Assembly: GCA_019115845.1 (NCBI GenBank)
Contig: DXCU01000091.1
Span: 1 to 64,000, forward strand
Direction: 5' to 3'
Source of the DNA: Candidatus Rubneribacter avistercoris
Lineage (GTDB): Bacteria; Actinomycetota; Coriobacteriia; Coriobacteriales; Eggerthellaceae
DNA: 64,000 bases
The notes beneath the pieces were generated by a model. The model ran no database searches, was not told the origin of the DNA, and saw only the letters and a list, made by a program, of their open reading frames with translations. Numbering within the stretch: the stretch's first letter is position 1; every line of letters begins with the position of its first letter. The position numbers and the translations under genes were made by a program. Positions 48,363-58,232 of this stretch are shown in pieces.

Positions 48363-50339
48363 TCAGCGTCCGCCGATCCCCTTGCCGTTCAGGTAAGGCT
48401 CGATGTCTGCGAGCCTTGCAAGCATGACGGCGCCGGTCCATCGGCTGGCGCGGGGCTGGACGAGCCCTGGCTTGTAGGCCAGCATGGTCAGGGTCATGTC
48501 GGCGGCGAAACAGGGCGACGCTACCCGCCCCGTCTGCGCGGACAGGCCGCTTGGGGTATCGACGGCCAAGGCGAAGGGCGCGTCTTTCGCCTTGGCGGGA
48601 GCGCCCTTCGCCGCCCGGGCATGGCGCGCCTTCTCGCGCTCGCGCTTGCGATGCCTGCCGCGTCCCTTGCCGCGCGATCCCTCGAAGCGCCGGCGGTTGG
48701 CCGCGCGTATCCAGCCGGCGTAGGGCTCGCGCACCTCGTTTCCGGAGAACCCCGTGCCCAGCAGCGCGTCCACCACGGCGCTCGCCTCGTCAAGGACGTC
48801 GGCCAGCACATCGGCGTCGGGCGCCACGAGCACGCGCAGGGGCAGGCGGCGCGCTGCGGCGTCGGCGAAGACGTCCAGCGCCGTTGCGCGCGCGGGCTCG
48901 GCTCGCAGGCGCTCGGCTATATCGGGCGTCACAAGCGTCACCGGGTAGCCGCGCTCGGCCAGGGCGCGCGCGGCCACCCATCCGTCGCCGCCGTTGTTGC
49001 CCGCGCCCGCCAGCACCGTCACGGGGGCAGGATCGGGCACCCAGTCGACCACCTTCTGCGCGACGGCGCGCCCGGCGCGCTCCATCAGATCCGCAAGGGG
49101 CGTTCCGTCCTCGGCTATCATCCGCTCAAGGCGCACGACGTCCTCCACGTCCAGGGCGCGCCGGCGTTCCCGCTCCATCCGGGCGCCCTCCTCCGTCATG
49201 ACGCGCGTATTGCTCATCAGCCCGTTCAGCATGACGAAGGGCGTGCGCGTCCGAGAGGAGCGCACGGCGCGCACGACGAGGCTTGTCGTCCATGCCGCCA
49301 TGAGGACCGCCCAGGCGCCTGTGAAAAACGCGCGGTTGGCTCCCACGAAGCGCGCGAGGGCCCCGGCTTCGCCCCCGTGCGACCCCGCCGAGAGCACGAG
49401 CGCGAGCGCCGCGGCCGGCAGCGTTGCGAACAGGAGCAGAAGCCCGTAGCGGGCCAGGTACTGGTACCAGCGGGCCGGGGAGGCGTCGGGGCGCACGGTG
49501 CGCAGGCGCAAAAGCCCCTGCGCCGGCGTCCGCCCGCGCGAGACGGCGGGGACCGCGACGAAGCACAGCAGGCATGCGGCCGTCCCCGCAGCCAGCGGAT
49601 CGAGGCTTCGGCCCAAAGCCCGGGCGGCAAGCACGGCCAGCGCCGCCGCACCGAGCGAAAGCGCGAGGTCAAGTCCGAACGAGAGCGCGCGCCGCACCGC
49701 CCCGGCGTGCAGCCCCGCCATTCGGGCCTCTTCCTCCACAAGCCTCACGTCGGGCAGCGCCCGCATGAGCGGGCCCGCAAGCCAAAATCCCGTCATGGCG
49801 CCCAGCGCGTTGGTCAGAAGGTCGTCCACGTCGAACAGCCGGTAGGGGTGCTCGTAGAGGCCCCACAGCCCGGTGAGTTGGGACAGCTCGAAGGACAGCG
49901 TGACCGCGCATCCGATGAGCAGCGTCTGCCACCAAGTGCGTCGAAAGTAGTAGCGCAGGTACATGCCCAAGGGAACCAGCAGCAGCACGTTGAAGAGAGC
50001 CTCGTAAACGTACGGATCGCGGACGGCGTCGAGCCAGGTCGAAGGATCGGAGAGCGAGGCGTCGGTCTCGGCCAGGAAGGCGCGCAGGAAGTGGAGGGGC
50101 TCAAGCTGGGGCACGGCGGCGTAGGGGACGAAGGCCGTGCGGTCGGCCGGCAGGGGCAGCAGCACCAGGAAGTACGCGCACATGAGGTAGAACACAAACG
50201 AGTAGACCGCCAGCGTCCGAAGCCAGGGAACCGAGCCGGCTTTGCGGTACTGGTACACCAGGTAGGGCAGCGTGATGAGCAGCGCGACGAGGGGGAAGAG
50301 CATGGCGGCGAGGGTGATGTTCGATGCGTAGACGCTCAC
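48363..50339 (-). CDS. VanZ-like / RDD-like membrane protein fused to an NAD(P)H-hydrate epimerase (YjeF_N/NnrE) domain
   Basis: Single uninterrupted frame: LVALLITLPYLVYQYRKAGS...YFLVLLPLP...FELSQLTGLWGLYEHPYRLFDVDDLLTNALG (VanZ); RRALSFGLDLALS...GRTPAQGLLRLRTV (RDD); TVLAGAGNNGGDGWVAARALAERGYPVTLV...FALAVDTPSGLSAQTG (YjeF_N). Confidence 0.82.
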   Translation of the reverse strand: MSVYASNITLAAMLFPLVALLITLPYLVYQYRKAGSVPWLRTLAVYSFVFYLMCAYFLVLLPLPADRTAFVPYAAVPQLEPLHFLRAFLAETDASLSDPSTWLDAVRDPYVYEALFNVLLLVPLGMYLRYYFRRTWWQTLLIGCAVTLSFELSQLTGLWGLYEHPYRLFDVDDLLTNALGAMTGFWLAGPLMRALPDVRLVEEEARMAGLHAGAVRRALSFGLDLALSLGAAALAVLAARALGRSLDPLAAGTAACLLCFVAVPAVSRGRTPAQGLLRLRTVRPDASPARWYQYLARYGLLLLFATLPAAALALVLSAGSHGGEAGALARFVGANRAFFTGAWAVLMAAWTTSLVVRAVRSSRTRTPFVMLNGLMSNTRVMTEEGARMERERRRALDVEDVVRLERMIAEDGTPLADLMERAGRAVAQKVVDWVPDPAPVTVLAGAGNNGGDGWVAARALAERGYPVTLVTPDIAERLRAEPARATALDVFADAAARRLPLRVLVAPDADVLADVLDEASAVVDALLGTGFSGNEVREPYAGWIRAANRRRFEGSRGKGRGRHRKREREKARHARAAKGAPAKAKDAPFALAVDTPSGLSAQTGRVASPCFAADMTLTMLAYKPGLVQPRASRWTGAVMLARLADIEPYLNGKGIGGR

Positions 50340-50812
50340 GCGAGGCGACTCCGTTCCATGTCGAGGAGCGCGCTTTTGAGGCGCGCGGCGGCTCCCGACC
50401 CGGAAGGACGCCCGTCCGATCCGACCACGCGGTGGTCGGGCACCAAAACGGCGAGCGGGTTCTTCCTGACCGCCGCCCCCACCGCGCGGTAGGAGCCCGG
50501 GCACCCCATGAGCGAGGCCACCTCGGCGCTCGTGCGGGCGCTTCCGTAGGGAATGCGCGAAAGCTCGTCCCACACGGCGAGCTGGAACGCGCTTCCCTCG
50601 GCGTCGAGCGGCACGTCGAAGGCCGCCCGCTTGCCGGCGAAGTACTCCAGAAGCTCGGTGGCCGCGCGGTTGGCCAACGCGCTTGGACGGCGAAGGCCCG
50701 CAAGCTCCACGTCGCCGAGCACGACGTGGGTGATCCCCCGCGCGCTCGCGCGGATGGTGAGGGGGCCGTGCGGCGTGCGGTAGGGGAAGTACGTCCCGGT
50801 GCTCGAAGCCAT
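50336..50812 (-). CDS. Methylated-DNA-protein-cysteine methyltransferase homolog with Asp at the catalytic Cys position (alkyltransferase-like)
   Basis: FQLAVWDELSRIPYGSARTSAEVASLMGCPGSYRAVGAAVRKNPLAVLVPDHRVVGSDGRPSG; canonical PCHRV is PDHRV. Confidence 0.85.
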   Translation of the reverse strand: MASSTGTYFPYRTPHGPLTIRASARGITHVVLGDVELAGLRRPSALANRAATELLEYFAGKRAAFDVPLDAEGSAFQLAVWDELSRIPYGSARTSAEVASLMGCPGSYRAVGAAVRKNPLAVLVPDHRVVGSDGRPSGSGAAARLKSALLDMERSRLA

Positions 50813-50983
50813 GGCGCCTTCTTCCAGTCGGTTTCCCACCATTATAGCGCGTCGCGCCCGCAGGCGGCGGGGAGGGTCCGGACACGGCGCCGTGTTGTTT
50901 TCCTCCGCCTCCGCCCGGCAGCCCCGCGCCGCGGACGCGTTGCGCTAGAATGGCGGCAACGCGAGACGAGGAAGGATACGCAC

Positions 50984-51694
50984 GTGTTTGAACCGGTGAA
51001 GATAGCACCATCCATTCTGTCGGCGGACTTCATGAACCTGGGACGCGACGTGGCGCTGCTCGAGGAGGCGGGGGCGGGCTTTGTCCACGTGGACGTGATG
51101 GACGGCCACTTCGTCCCCAACCTCACCATGGGCGTGCCCGTGCTCAAGCAGCTCAGGCGCGCGACGAGCCTGCCTCTCGACGTCCACCTCATGGTGGAGA
51201 ACCCGCTTGAGCAGCTGCCGTGGTTTCTGGACGCGGGGGCCGACATCGTGACCGTGCACGCCGAGGCGCTCGACGCCGAAGGGCTTGCCCGGGCCGTTTC
51301 CTCCATCCACGAGGCGGGGGCGAAGGCGGCCGTCAGCCTGAAGCCGGCCACGCCGCCCTCGGCGCTCGCGCCAGTGCTCGCCGATTTGGACATGGTGCTC
51401 GTCATGAGCGTGGAGCCGGGCTTCTCGGGGCAAAGCTACATCGAAGGCAGCGAGGGCAAGGTGGCGCGCGTGGTGCAGATGGCGCGCGAGCTGGGCGCCG
51501 CGCCGCTTGTCGAGGTGGACGGCGGCATAGGGACGCGCACGGCGCCGCTCGTCGCGGCGGCCGGCGCCGACGTGCTCGTGTGCGGCAACGCCGTGTGCGC
51601 CGCGCCCGACCCCGCGCGCGCCATCGCGGACATCTTAGCGGCTGCGGAGGCGGCGCGGCGCGGGGCGCTCGAAGAGCTGGTCGGGAAGGCGTGA
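50984..51694 (+). CDS. rpe: Ribulose-phosphate 3-epimerase
   Basis: IAPSILSADFMNLGRDVALLEEAGAGFVHVDVMDGHFVPNLTMG, VEVDGGIGTRTAP; GTG start with GAAGGA upstream. Confidence 0.95.
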   Translation: MFEPVKIAPSILSADFMNLGRDVALLEEAGAGFVHVDVMDGHFVPNLTMGVPVLKQLRRATSLPLDVHLMVENPLEQLPWFLDAGADIVTVHAEALDAEGLARAVSSIHEAGAKAAVSLKPATPPSALAPVLADLDMVLVMSVEPGFSGQSYIEGSEGKVARVVQMARELGAAPLVEVDGGIGTRTAPLVAAAGADVLVCGNAVCAAPDPARAIADILAAAEAARRGALEELVGKA

Positions 51695-51700
51695 GGCGCC

Positions 51701-52912
51701 ATGGCGTTCGATCCTGAAACCTACGTGTACCTGGACTACGCCGCCACCGCGCCGCTTTGCGAGGAGGCGGCCCGCGCCATGGCTCCCTACCAGGAGCCGG
51801 GGCGCGCGAACCTGGCCATGGGCGCCAACGCGAACTCGCTGCACGGCCCCGGGCGCGCGGCGTTTTCGGCCCTCGAGGACGCGCGGCGCTCGCTCGCGCG
51901 CGACTTGGGCGCGCGCCGCCCCGACGAGATCGTGTTCACGTCGGGAGCCACCGAGGCGGACGGCGCGGCCCTGATCGGCATCGCCCGCGCAGCCGCCCAG
52001 GCCCGCCGCCTGCGCCCCGGCGCGTCGGGCGCAGGCGCGCCGCGCGTGGTGACCACGGCCATGGAGCACGACGCCGTGCTGGCCCCCGCCAGGTGCCTGG
52101 AGGCGCAGGGGTTCTCGGTGGTGCGCCTGGCGCCGGACCGCCAGGGCTTCATCGATCCCGACCGGCTGGCCGCCGCCCTCGATGAGAGCACGGTGCTCGT
52201 GTCGGTGCAGGCGGCCAACAGCGAGGTGGGCTCTGTGCAGCCCGTGGCCGAGCTGGCGCGCGTCGCGCACGAGGCGGGCGCCCTTTTCCACACCGACGCG
52301 GTCCAGGCCCTGGGCAAGGTGGCCGTGGACGTGGGGGAGTGGGACGTTGACGCCGCTTCGTTCTCCGCCCACAAGGTGGGCGGGCCGAAGGGCGCAGGCG
52401 CGCTTTACCTCAGGGCGCGCACGCCCTTCGAGCCGCAGCTTTTAGGCGGCGGGCAGGAGGGCGGCCGGCGCAGCGGCACGCAGAACGTGGCCGGCGCCGC
52501 GGGCTTCGCGGCCGCCGTGCGCGCGGCTGCGCAAGCGCTGCCCGCCGAGGCCGCGCGCCTGCGCGAGCTGCGCGATGGGCTCTACGCCGCCATCGCAGCC
52601 GTGGACGGCGTGACCGCCACGGTGGAGGTGGCGCCGGGAAGCGAGGAGTTCCTGCCGAACGTCGTGCACATGCTGGCGGAGGGTTTGGAGAGCGAGACGC
52701 TCATCCTGCGCCTTGACATGCAGGGCTTCGGGGTGTCGGGAGGGTCGGCCTGCTCGTCGCATTCGCTCGAGCCCAGCCACGTGCTGCGCTCGGTGGGCCT
52801 CGACGCCGACCGGGCGCAGGGGGCGCTGCGCGTCTCGATGGGCCGTCTCACTGAAAGCGCCGACATCGAGGCGTTCGTCGGGGCGCTGCGCAAAAGCTTG
52901 GACTGGAACTGA
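51701..52912 (+). CDS. Cysteine desulfurase (NifS/IscS family)
   Basis: VYLDYAATAPLCEEAARAM, SFSAHKVGGPKGAGALYLR, GGQEGGRRSGTQNVAG, SGGSACSS. Confidence 0.94.
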   Translation: MAFDPETYVYLDYAATAPLCEEAARAMAPYQEPGRANLAMGANANSLHGPGRAAFSALEDARRSLARDLGARRPDEIVFTSGATEADGAALIGIARAAAQARRLRPGASGAGAPRVVTTAMEHDAVLAPARCLEAQGFSVVRLAPDRQGFIDPDRLAAALDESTVLVSVQAANSEVGSVQPVAELARVAHEAGALFHTDAVQALGKVAVDVGEWDVDAASFSAHKVGGPKGAGALYLRARTPFEPQLLGGGQEGGRRSGTQNVAGAAGFAAAVRAAAQALPAEAARLRELRDGLYAAIAAVDGVTATVEVAPGSEEFLPNVVHMLAEGLESETLILRLDMQGFGVSGGSACSSHSLEPSHVLRSVGLDADRAQGALRVSMGRLTESADIEAFVGALRKSLDWN

Positions 52913-52968
52913 CCATGCGGGCGCGGCCCTTTTGCCGCGTCCGCCGTACGCAAGGAGCGTGACGAACC

Positions 52969-53778
52969 GTGGAGCTTGTGACCACCCACACCCACACGTG
53001 CTTCACCGACCACGGCGAGGGAACCGTGGAGGAGCTTGTGTCGGCGGCCGTGGCGGCCGGCGTGTCCACCATCGCCGTGACCGAGCACTATCCGATGACC
53101 GACGCGTTCGACCCCAACCACTACCTGGCCATGCCCAAGGAGCGCGTGGGCGAGTACCTGGCTGCCGTGGCGGCCGCCCGCCGGGCGCATCCGGAGATCG
53201 AGGTCATCACGGGCTGCGAGCTTGATTGGCTGGGAGACGACGAGGACCGCTCCTTCGCGCCTGACGAGTTCGAGCCGTTCGGGCTGGTGCTGGGGTCGGT
53301 GCACTTCGTCGACCGGTGGCCCTTCGACGATCCGGCGCAGCGCGGGCGCTGGGACGAGGTGGGGGCCGACGCCATCTGGTCCCGGTACTTCGAGGTGTGG
53401 TGCGAGGCCGTCTCCTCAAACGCGCCCTTCCAGGTGATGTCCCATCCCGACCTGGCGAAGAAGTTCGGCTTCTACCCTTCCTTCGACCTGCTTCCGCTCT
53501 ACGAGCGCGCCGCCGAGGCGTGCGCCGCGGCGGGCCGCATGGTGGAGGTGAACACCTCGGGCTCTTACTACGCCTGCAAGGAGATGTTCCCGGCGCCTGC
53601 GTTCCTCAAGGCCCTGCGTCGGGCCGGGGTGCCGTGCACGGTGGGCACCGACGCCCACGAGCCTCGGCACGCAGCCCGCGATATCGAGCGGGCCTACCGC
53701 CTCATGCACGAGGCCGGTTACCGGGTGGTTACGGTGCCGACAGCCGACGGGGACCGTCGCGAGGTGCCCATCGAGTAA
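52969..53778 (+). CDS. PHP-domain phosphatase (histidinol-phosphatase-like)
   Basis: MELVTTHTHTCFTDHGEGTVEELVSAAVAAGVSTIAVTEHYP, FQVMSHPDLAKKFG, GTDAHEP. Confidence 0.88.
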   Translation: MELVTTHTHTCFTDHGEGTVEELVSAAVAAGVSTIAVTEHYPMTDAFDPNHYLAMPKERVGEYLAAVAAARRAHPEIEVITGCELDWLGDDEDRSFAPDEFEPFGLVLGSVHFVDRWPFDDPAQRGRWDEVGADAIWSRYFEVWCEAVSSNAPFQVMSHPDLAKKFGFYPSFDLLPLYERAAEACAAAGRMVEVNTSGSYYACKEMFPAPAFLKALRRAGVPCTVGTDAHEPRHAARDIERAYRLMHEAGYRVVTVPTADGDRREVPIE

Positions 53779-53824
53779 CCTGGTGGGAGCAGTTTTTTCA
53801 GAAGCGACAGACAGGAGCGGTGCC

Positions 53825-54727
53825 ATGGCAGCAGCGAAGGGCAAAAAGGAAGGCGCGCAGCGCGAAGGGTTGGCGCGCCGGGCGTCGGGAACCCTCTCGA
53901 GGCCGACGTCGCCTTTGACCGTCGGCGCGTTGGAGTGTGCGCTGTCAGCGGAGTTCCCGGCCTCGGACGCCGAGTCCTGGGATCGGACGGGGATGACGGT
54001 GGGCGATCCTGCGCGCCTGGTGGCGGGCGTGGCCGTGGCGCTCGACCCCACGGTGGCGGCCGTGGACGCGGCGGCGGACGCCGGCGCGAACGTGCTTGTG
54101 ACGCACCATCCGGCGTTCTTGGCCCCTCCCGACTCGTTTCGGCCCGCGCCCTCGCCGGCCGCAAGCTCCGGGGCGGCGGTGTGGCGCGCCGTCGAGCGCG
54201 GCGTGGCCGTCATGTCGTTTCACACCGCGCTCGACGTGAGCTTGCAGGCCCAGCGCGTCCTTCCCAGCATGCTGGGCTTGGCGTTCGAGCGCGTGCTCGT
54301 CCCCGTGTCGCAGGACGGCGGGAAGGGATACGGCCAGCTGTGCCGCCCCGCCGCAGACGACGCGATGACGCTCGGCCGGCTCGCCGCGCGCTGCACGTCG
54401 GTGTTCGCCCGCCCGCCGCGCGTCTGGGGGGACTTCTCGCGCGAGGTGGCGAGCGTGGTCACGTGCACGGGCTCTGCCGGGGACGTGGCGCGCGCGGCCC
54501 TGGCGGCCCAGGCCGACTGCCTGGTGTGCGGCGAGATCAAGTACCATGAGGCGCTCGACGTCTCCTGGGCGGGGCTGGCCGTGATCGATCTGGGCCACGA
54601 CACGAGCGAGCTTCCGCTCGCAGGCGTTTTGGCCGAGGCGGTGCGCGGCGCGGGCGTGCCCGACGAGCTTGTGACGATCCTCGATCAGCGGGACAACTGG
54701 TCCTACCCGGAGACGGTGCGGGTATAA
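53825..54727 (+). CDS. Nif3-like dinuclear metal center protein
   Basis: WDRTGMTVGDPARLVAGVAVALDPTVAAVDAAADAGANVLVTHHPAF, VCGEIKYHEALD, DLGHDTSE; the ORF can extend to 53783. Confidence 0.88.
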   Translation: MAAAKGKKEGAQREGLARRASGTLSRPTSPLTVGALECALSAEFPASDAESWDRTGMTVGDPARLVAGVAVALDPTVAAVDAAADAGANVLVTHHPAFLAPPDSFRPAPSPAASSGAAVWRAVERGVAVMSFHTALDVSLQAQRVLPSMLGLAFERVLVPVSQDGGKGYGQLCRPAADDAMTLGRLAARCTSVFARPPRVWGDFSREVASVVTCTGSAGDVARAALAAQADCLVCGEIKYHEALDVSWAGLAVIDLGHDTSELPLAGVLAEAVRGAGVPDELVTILDQRDNWSYPETVRV

Positions 54728-54778
54728 TAGGGGGAAAGCGCCGCGTCCGCGGCGGCCGAACGCGAACAAAGGACAGGC

Positions 54779-55498
54779 ATGCACGTAGACACCGACGCCC
54801 TTGCCCTGCTGCTCCAGATGCAGCATATCGACTTGGAGGCCCTGCGCGCCAAAAAGCAGCTCGAGGGCCTGCCGCAGCGCAAGGCCATCCTCGAGGCCCG
54901 CTCCAAGCGCAAGGCGGTTGAGGAGAAGCGCGAGAAGCTGGAGGAGCTTCGCGCCGAGGCCGAGGGGCGCCTTTCGCGCATCGGCGAGGAGGACGCGCGC
55001 CTTGCCGAGAAGCAGCGTGCGGTCCAAGCGGAGATAGACGCCGTCCGCGGCGACTACCGCAGCGTCGAGGCGCGCACCAAGGAGCTCAACGGGCTGGCCA
55101 AGCGCCGCAACGTGCTGGAGGGCGAGCTGAACTCCGTCGGGGAGGAGCTTGCAAGGACGCAGGCCGTCCGATCGCAGGTCGATCAGGCGCTGAAGGCGCT
55201 CGACGCCCAGGAGGCGGCCGCCACGGAGTCGTTTGTCAAAGAAGGGGGCGCGCTCAAGGAGTCGCTGGCGCGTCTGGAGGCCGCCCGCGCGCGGCTTGCC
55301 GCCGACCTGCCCGAAGAGCTTCTTGGCGCCTATGAGAAGATCGCCGCGCGCACTGGAGGGGTGGCCGTCGCCCGCCTACAGGGCGCAAGCTGCGGCGCCT
55401 GCCGCATGGGCGTCGAGGCGGGCCGCCTGGCCGACATGAAAGGCCAAGGCAACGTGGCCCCCTGCCCCCACTGCGGACGCCTCCTCATCTTGGAGTAG
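54779..55498 (+). CDS. Coiled-coil zinc-ribbon protein (C4-type)
   Basis: Long heptad/charged region plus GASCGACRMGVEAGRLADMKGQGNVAPCPHCGRLLILE. Confidence 0.85.
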   Translation: MHVDTDALALLLQMQHIDLEALRAKKQLEGLPQRKAILEARSKRKAVEEKREKLEELRAEAEGRLSRIGEEDARLAEKQRAVQAEIDAVRGDYRSVEARTKELNGLAKRRNVLEGELNSVGEELARTQAVRSQVDQALKALDAQEAAATESFVKEGGALKESLARLEAARARLAADLPEELLGAYEKIAARTGGVAVARLQGASCGACRMGVEAGRLADMKGQGNVAPCPHCGRLLILE

Positions 55499-55559
55499 GG
55501 AAGGGCGCGCAGGCGGAGACGCTCGCTTCGCCCCGTCCGGGCAATCGTTTCAAACAGCG

Positions 55560-55657
55560 AAAAGCCCCTGGCGCCGAACCCGTCTCCTCCCGCCGACCTT
55601 ACGTGCGAAGCACGCTTGTCTGCGGAGGGGAGGTGGTTCTGGGCGCCAGGGGCTTTT
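55560..55657. other. About 98-nt elongated stem-loop between convergent genes
   Basis: Perfect 16-bp outer stem AAAAGCCCCTGGCGCC / GGCGCCAGGGGCTTTT, then GAACC/GGTTC, CCTCC-type pairing and terminal CGTGC-GAA-GCACG. Confidence 0.75.
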
Positions 55658-55700
55658 CCGCCTCGGGCCGTTCCGTCGAACGACGGAGCGGCAAACGACG

Positions 55701-55892
55701 TTACGCGCGCTCCACCTTGCCGGCCTTCATGCACTTCGTGCACACGTTCGCCTTGCGGACGCGGCCGTTTTTGTCCTTGATGGTGATCCTTTGGATGTTG
55801 GGACGGAACCAGCGGTTCGTCACGCGGTGCGAATGGCTGATGCTGCGACCCGCCACCGGATGCTTGCCGCAAACTTCACAAATCTTCGACAT
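55701..55892 (-). CDS. rpmB: 50S ribosomal protein L28
   Basis: [36 protein letters not shown]. Confidence 0.96.
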   Translation of the reverse strand: MSKICEVCGKHPVAGRSISHSHRVTNRWFRPNIQRITIKDKNGRVRKANVCTKCMKAGKVERA

Positions 55893-56103
55893 CGTTCCTC
55901 ACTCCATGTACGTTCGTTGCTCCACGGCGCTTGCCGCTGATGACAAAAAAGCTTTCATACTATAGCACATAAACTCGAGCGGTCACAAGAATTTTTCGTG
56001 TAATATGCTTTCGCTTGCGATCAGGCGCATCGCGCGGGTTCTTCGGCTTGCGCTATACTTCTTTGGCAGGTTTCGCCGCGCGTCGCGCCGAGAAAGGAAC
56101 GCC

Positions 56104-56451
56104 ATGAACGATACGATTCCAGGCAACCTCCACGTTGCCAACGATGTCCTGGCCGACATGGTCGGCAACGCAGCGCTCGAATGCTACGGCGTGGTCGGCA
56201 TGGCGGCCCCCTCCGCCGCCGACGGCATCGCCAAGATGCTCCCGGCCTCGCGCCTGCGCCGCGGCGTGGTGGTCACCGCCACCGACGGGGGAGTGCACGT
56301 GGAGCTGTACGTGGTCATCGAGTACGGCACGAACATCAACACCGTGTCCCAGAATCTTATCGACCAGGTCACGTTCGCCCTGGCCGAGTACGCTCGCGTG
56401 CCGGTCGACGGGGTGGAGGTGCACGTGCAGGGCGTCAAAGTGCGCAAGTAG
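56104..56451 (+). CDS. Asp23/Gls24 family envelope stress response protein
   Basis: NDVLADMVGNAALECYGVVGMAAP, VELYVVIEYGTNINTVSQNLIDQV; upstream of the DAK2-domain gene. Confidence 0.92.
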   Translation: MNDTIPGNLHVANDVLADMVGNAALECYGVVGMAAPSAADGIAKMLPASRLRRGVVVTATDGGVHVELYVVIEYGTNINTVSQNLIDQVTFALAEYARVPVDGVEVHVQGVKVRK

Positions 56452-56532
56452 CGCCGCCCCTTTCGACGAGCCGCCGCGCAGCCCGTCCCATCGCCCGGCG
56501 GAGACGAGCCTTTGAAGGAGAAGCGAAGCACC

Positions 56533-58167
56533 ATGCCAAAATCCTATACCGCGAACGATCTGCTCAACGCCATAGCGGCGGCGAGCAAGACGCTGAGCGA
56601 GCGCAAAGACGAGATCAACCGTCTGAACGTGTTCCCCGTGCCCGACGGCGACACGGGCACCAACATGTCGCTTACCTTGGAGACGGTGGTCGGGAACCTG
56701 GCCGGCCTGCCCATAGGGGCCCAGGGGGCCGACATCCGCAAGGCCATCACGACCGGCGCGCTCATGGGCGCGCGGGGCAATTCGGGGGTCATCACGTCGC
56801 AGATCCTGCGGGGTTTGTGCGAGGGCACCGAGGGCTGTGACGAGATGAGCGCCGAGAGCGTTGACGCCGCGTTCGCCCGGGCCCAGGACGTGGCCTTCCA
56901 GGCCGTGCGCAAGCCGGTGGAGGGGACCATCCTCACCGTGCTGCGCGACAGCGCCGCCGCCGCGAAGCGCGCGCGCAAGAAGAAGCTGTCTTTCGAGGAG
57001 GCGCTTGCGTCGGTGGTGGAGGAGGCCTACGCTTCGGTCCAGCGCACCCCCGACCTCCTGCCCGTGCTCAAGGAGAACGGCGTGGTGGACGCGGGCGGTT
57101 TCGGCCTGGCCGTCTTCCTCGACGCGTTCGTCTCGGCGCTCACGGGCAAGGAGGGGCCGTTGCGCGACGAGCTGGCCTTCGCGCGCAGCGCCGCGCCCAA
57201 GGTGGAGATCGAGCAGATCAACGACTGGGAGGGTTCGGAGTTCCGCTACTGCACCGAGTTCCTCGTGCATTCCGACGACGTGGACGTGGACGCCGCCAAG
57301 GAGTTTTTGCCCACGATGGGCGACTGCGACCTCATGGTGGGCATGCATCCCAACTTCAAGGTGCACGTGCATTCGAACCGCCCCGACGAGGTGCTGGCGT
57401 GGTTCTTGAGCCGCGGCGCGCAGGTGTCCGAGGTCCACATCCACAACATGCAGCTGCAAAGCGCCGCGCGCGCCGACGCGCTGGCCGCCGAGGGGGCCGC
57501 CGAGCGCAAGCCGATGGGGATCGTGGCCGTGGCCGCGGGCGAGGGCAACGCGAAGATCCTCAAGAGCCTGGGGGTTGACGTGGTGGTGTCCGGCGGGCAG
57601 ACCATGAACCCCTCCACGAAGGACCTGCTGGACGCGGCGATGGCGGTGAACGCCGACGCCGTGGTCATCCTGCCGAACAACAAGAACATCATCATGGCCG
57701 CCCAGAGCGCCTGCGAGCTGGCCGAGAAGCCGTGCGCCGTCGTGCCCACGCGAAGCGTTCCCGAGGCGTTCTCGGCGCTGTTCGGCTTCGACGGAGCTGC
57801 GGGCCTCGAGGAGAACGTCGAGTCGATGACCGAGGCCTACGCCGAGGTGAGGACCGGAGAGGTGACGCGGGCCATCAAGGACTCCAAGGACGCGCAGGGC
57901 AATCCCATCAGGGAAGGCGACGTCATCGGCATCGCCGACGGCGCCATAGAGGCCGTGGGGTCGTCGGTGGAGGACGTGGCCTTGGCGCTGCTGGAGGCGA
58001 TGGAGGCCGGCGAGGCCGACACCCTCACCCTCTTGGCGGGCGAGGATTTCTCCGACGAGGCGCTCGAGGGCCTGGTCGCGCGCATCGAGGAGGCCTACGA
58101 CGAGCTGGAGGTGGACGCCCACCGCGGCGATCAGCCGCTCTATCCCGTCGTCATGTCGGTGGAGTGA
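56533..58167 (+). CDS. DAK2 domain-containing protein (YloV/FakA-like)
   Basis: NRLNVFPVPDGDTGTNMSLTLETVV, GARGNSGVITSQILRG. Confidence 0.92.
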   Translation: MPKSYTANDLLNAIAAASKTLSERKDEINRLNVFPVPDGDTGTNMSLTLETVVGNLAGLPIGAQGADIRKAITTGALMGARGNSGVITSQILRGLCEGTEGCDEMSAESVDAAFARAQDVAFQAVRKPVEGTILTVLRDSAAAAKRARKKKLSFEEALASVVEEAYASVQRTPDLLPVLKENGVVDAGGFGLAVFLDAFVSALTGKEGPLRDELAFARSAAPKVEIEQINDWEGSEFRYCTEFLVHSDDVDVDAAKEFLPTMGDCDLMVGMHPNFKVHVHSNRPDEVLAWFLSRGAQVSEVHIHNMQLQSAARADALAAEGAAERKPMGIVAVAAGEGNAKILKSLGVDVVVSGGQTMNPSTKDLLDAAMAVNADAVVILPNNKNIIMAAQSACELAEKPCAVVPTRSVPEAFSALFGFDGAAGLEENVESMTEAYAEVRTGEVTRAIKDSKDAQGNPIREGDVIGIADGAIEAVGSSVEDVALALLEAMEAGEADTLTLLAGEDFSDEALEGLVARIEEAYDELEVDAHRGDQPLYPVVMSVE

Positions 58168-58232
58168 CGGGTTGCGCCGTCCTCGAAACGGCGGGCGGGG
58201 TGCGCGGCGGGCGGGGCCAAGATGAGCGATAG

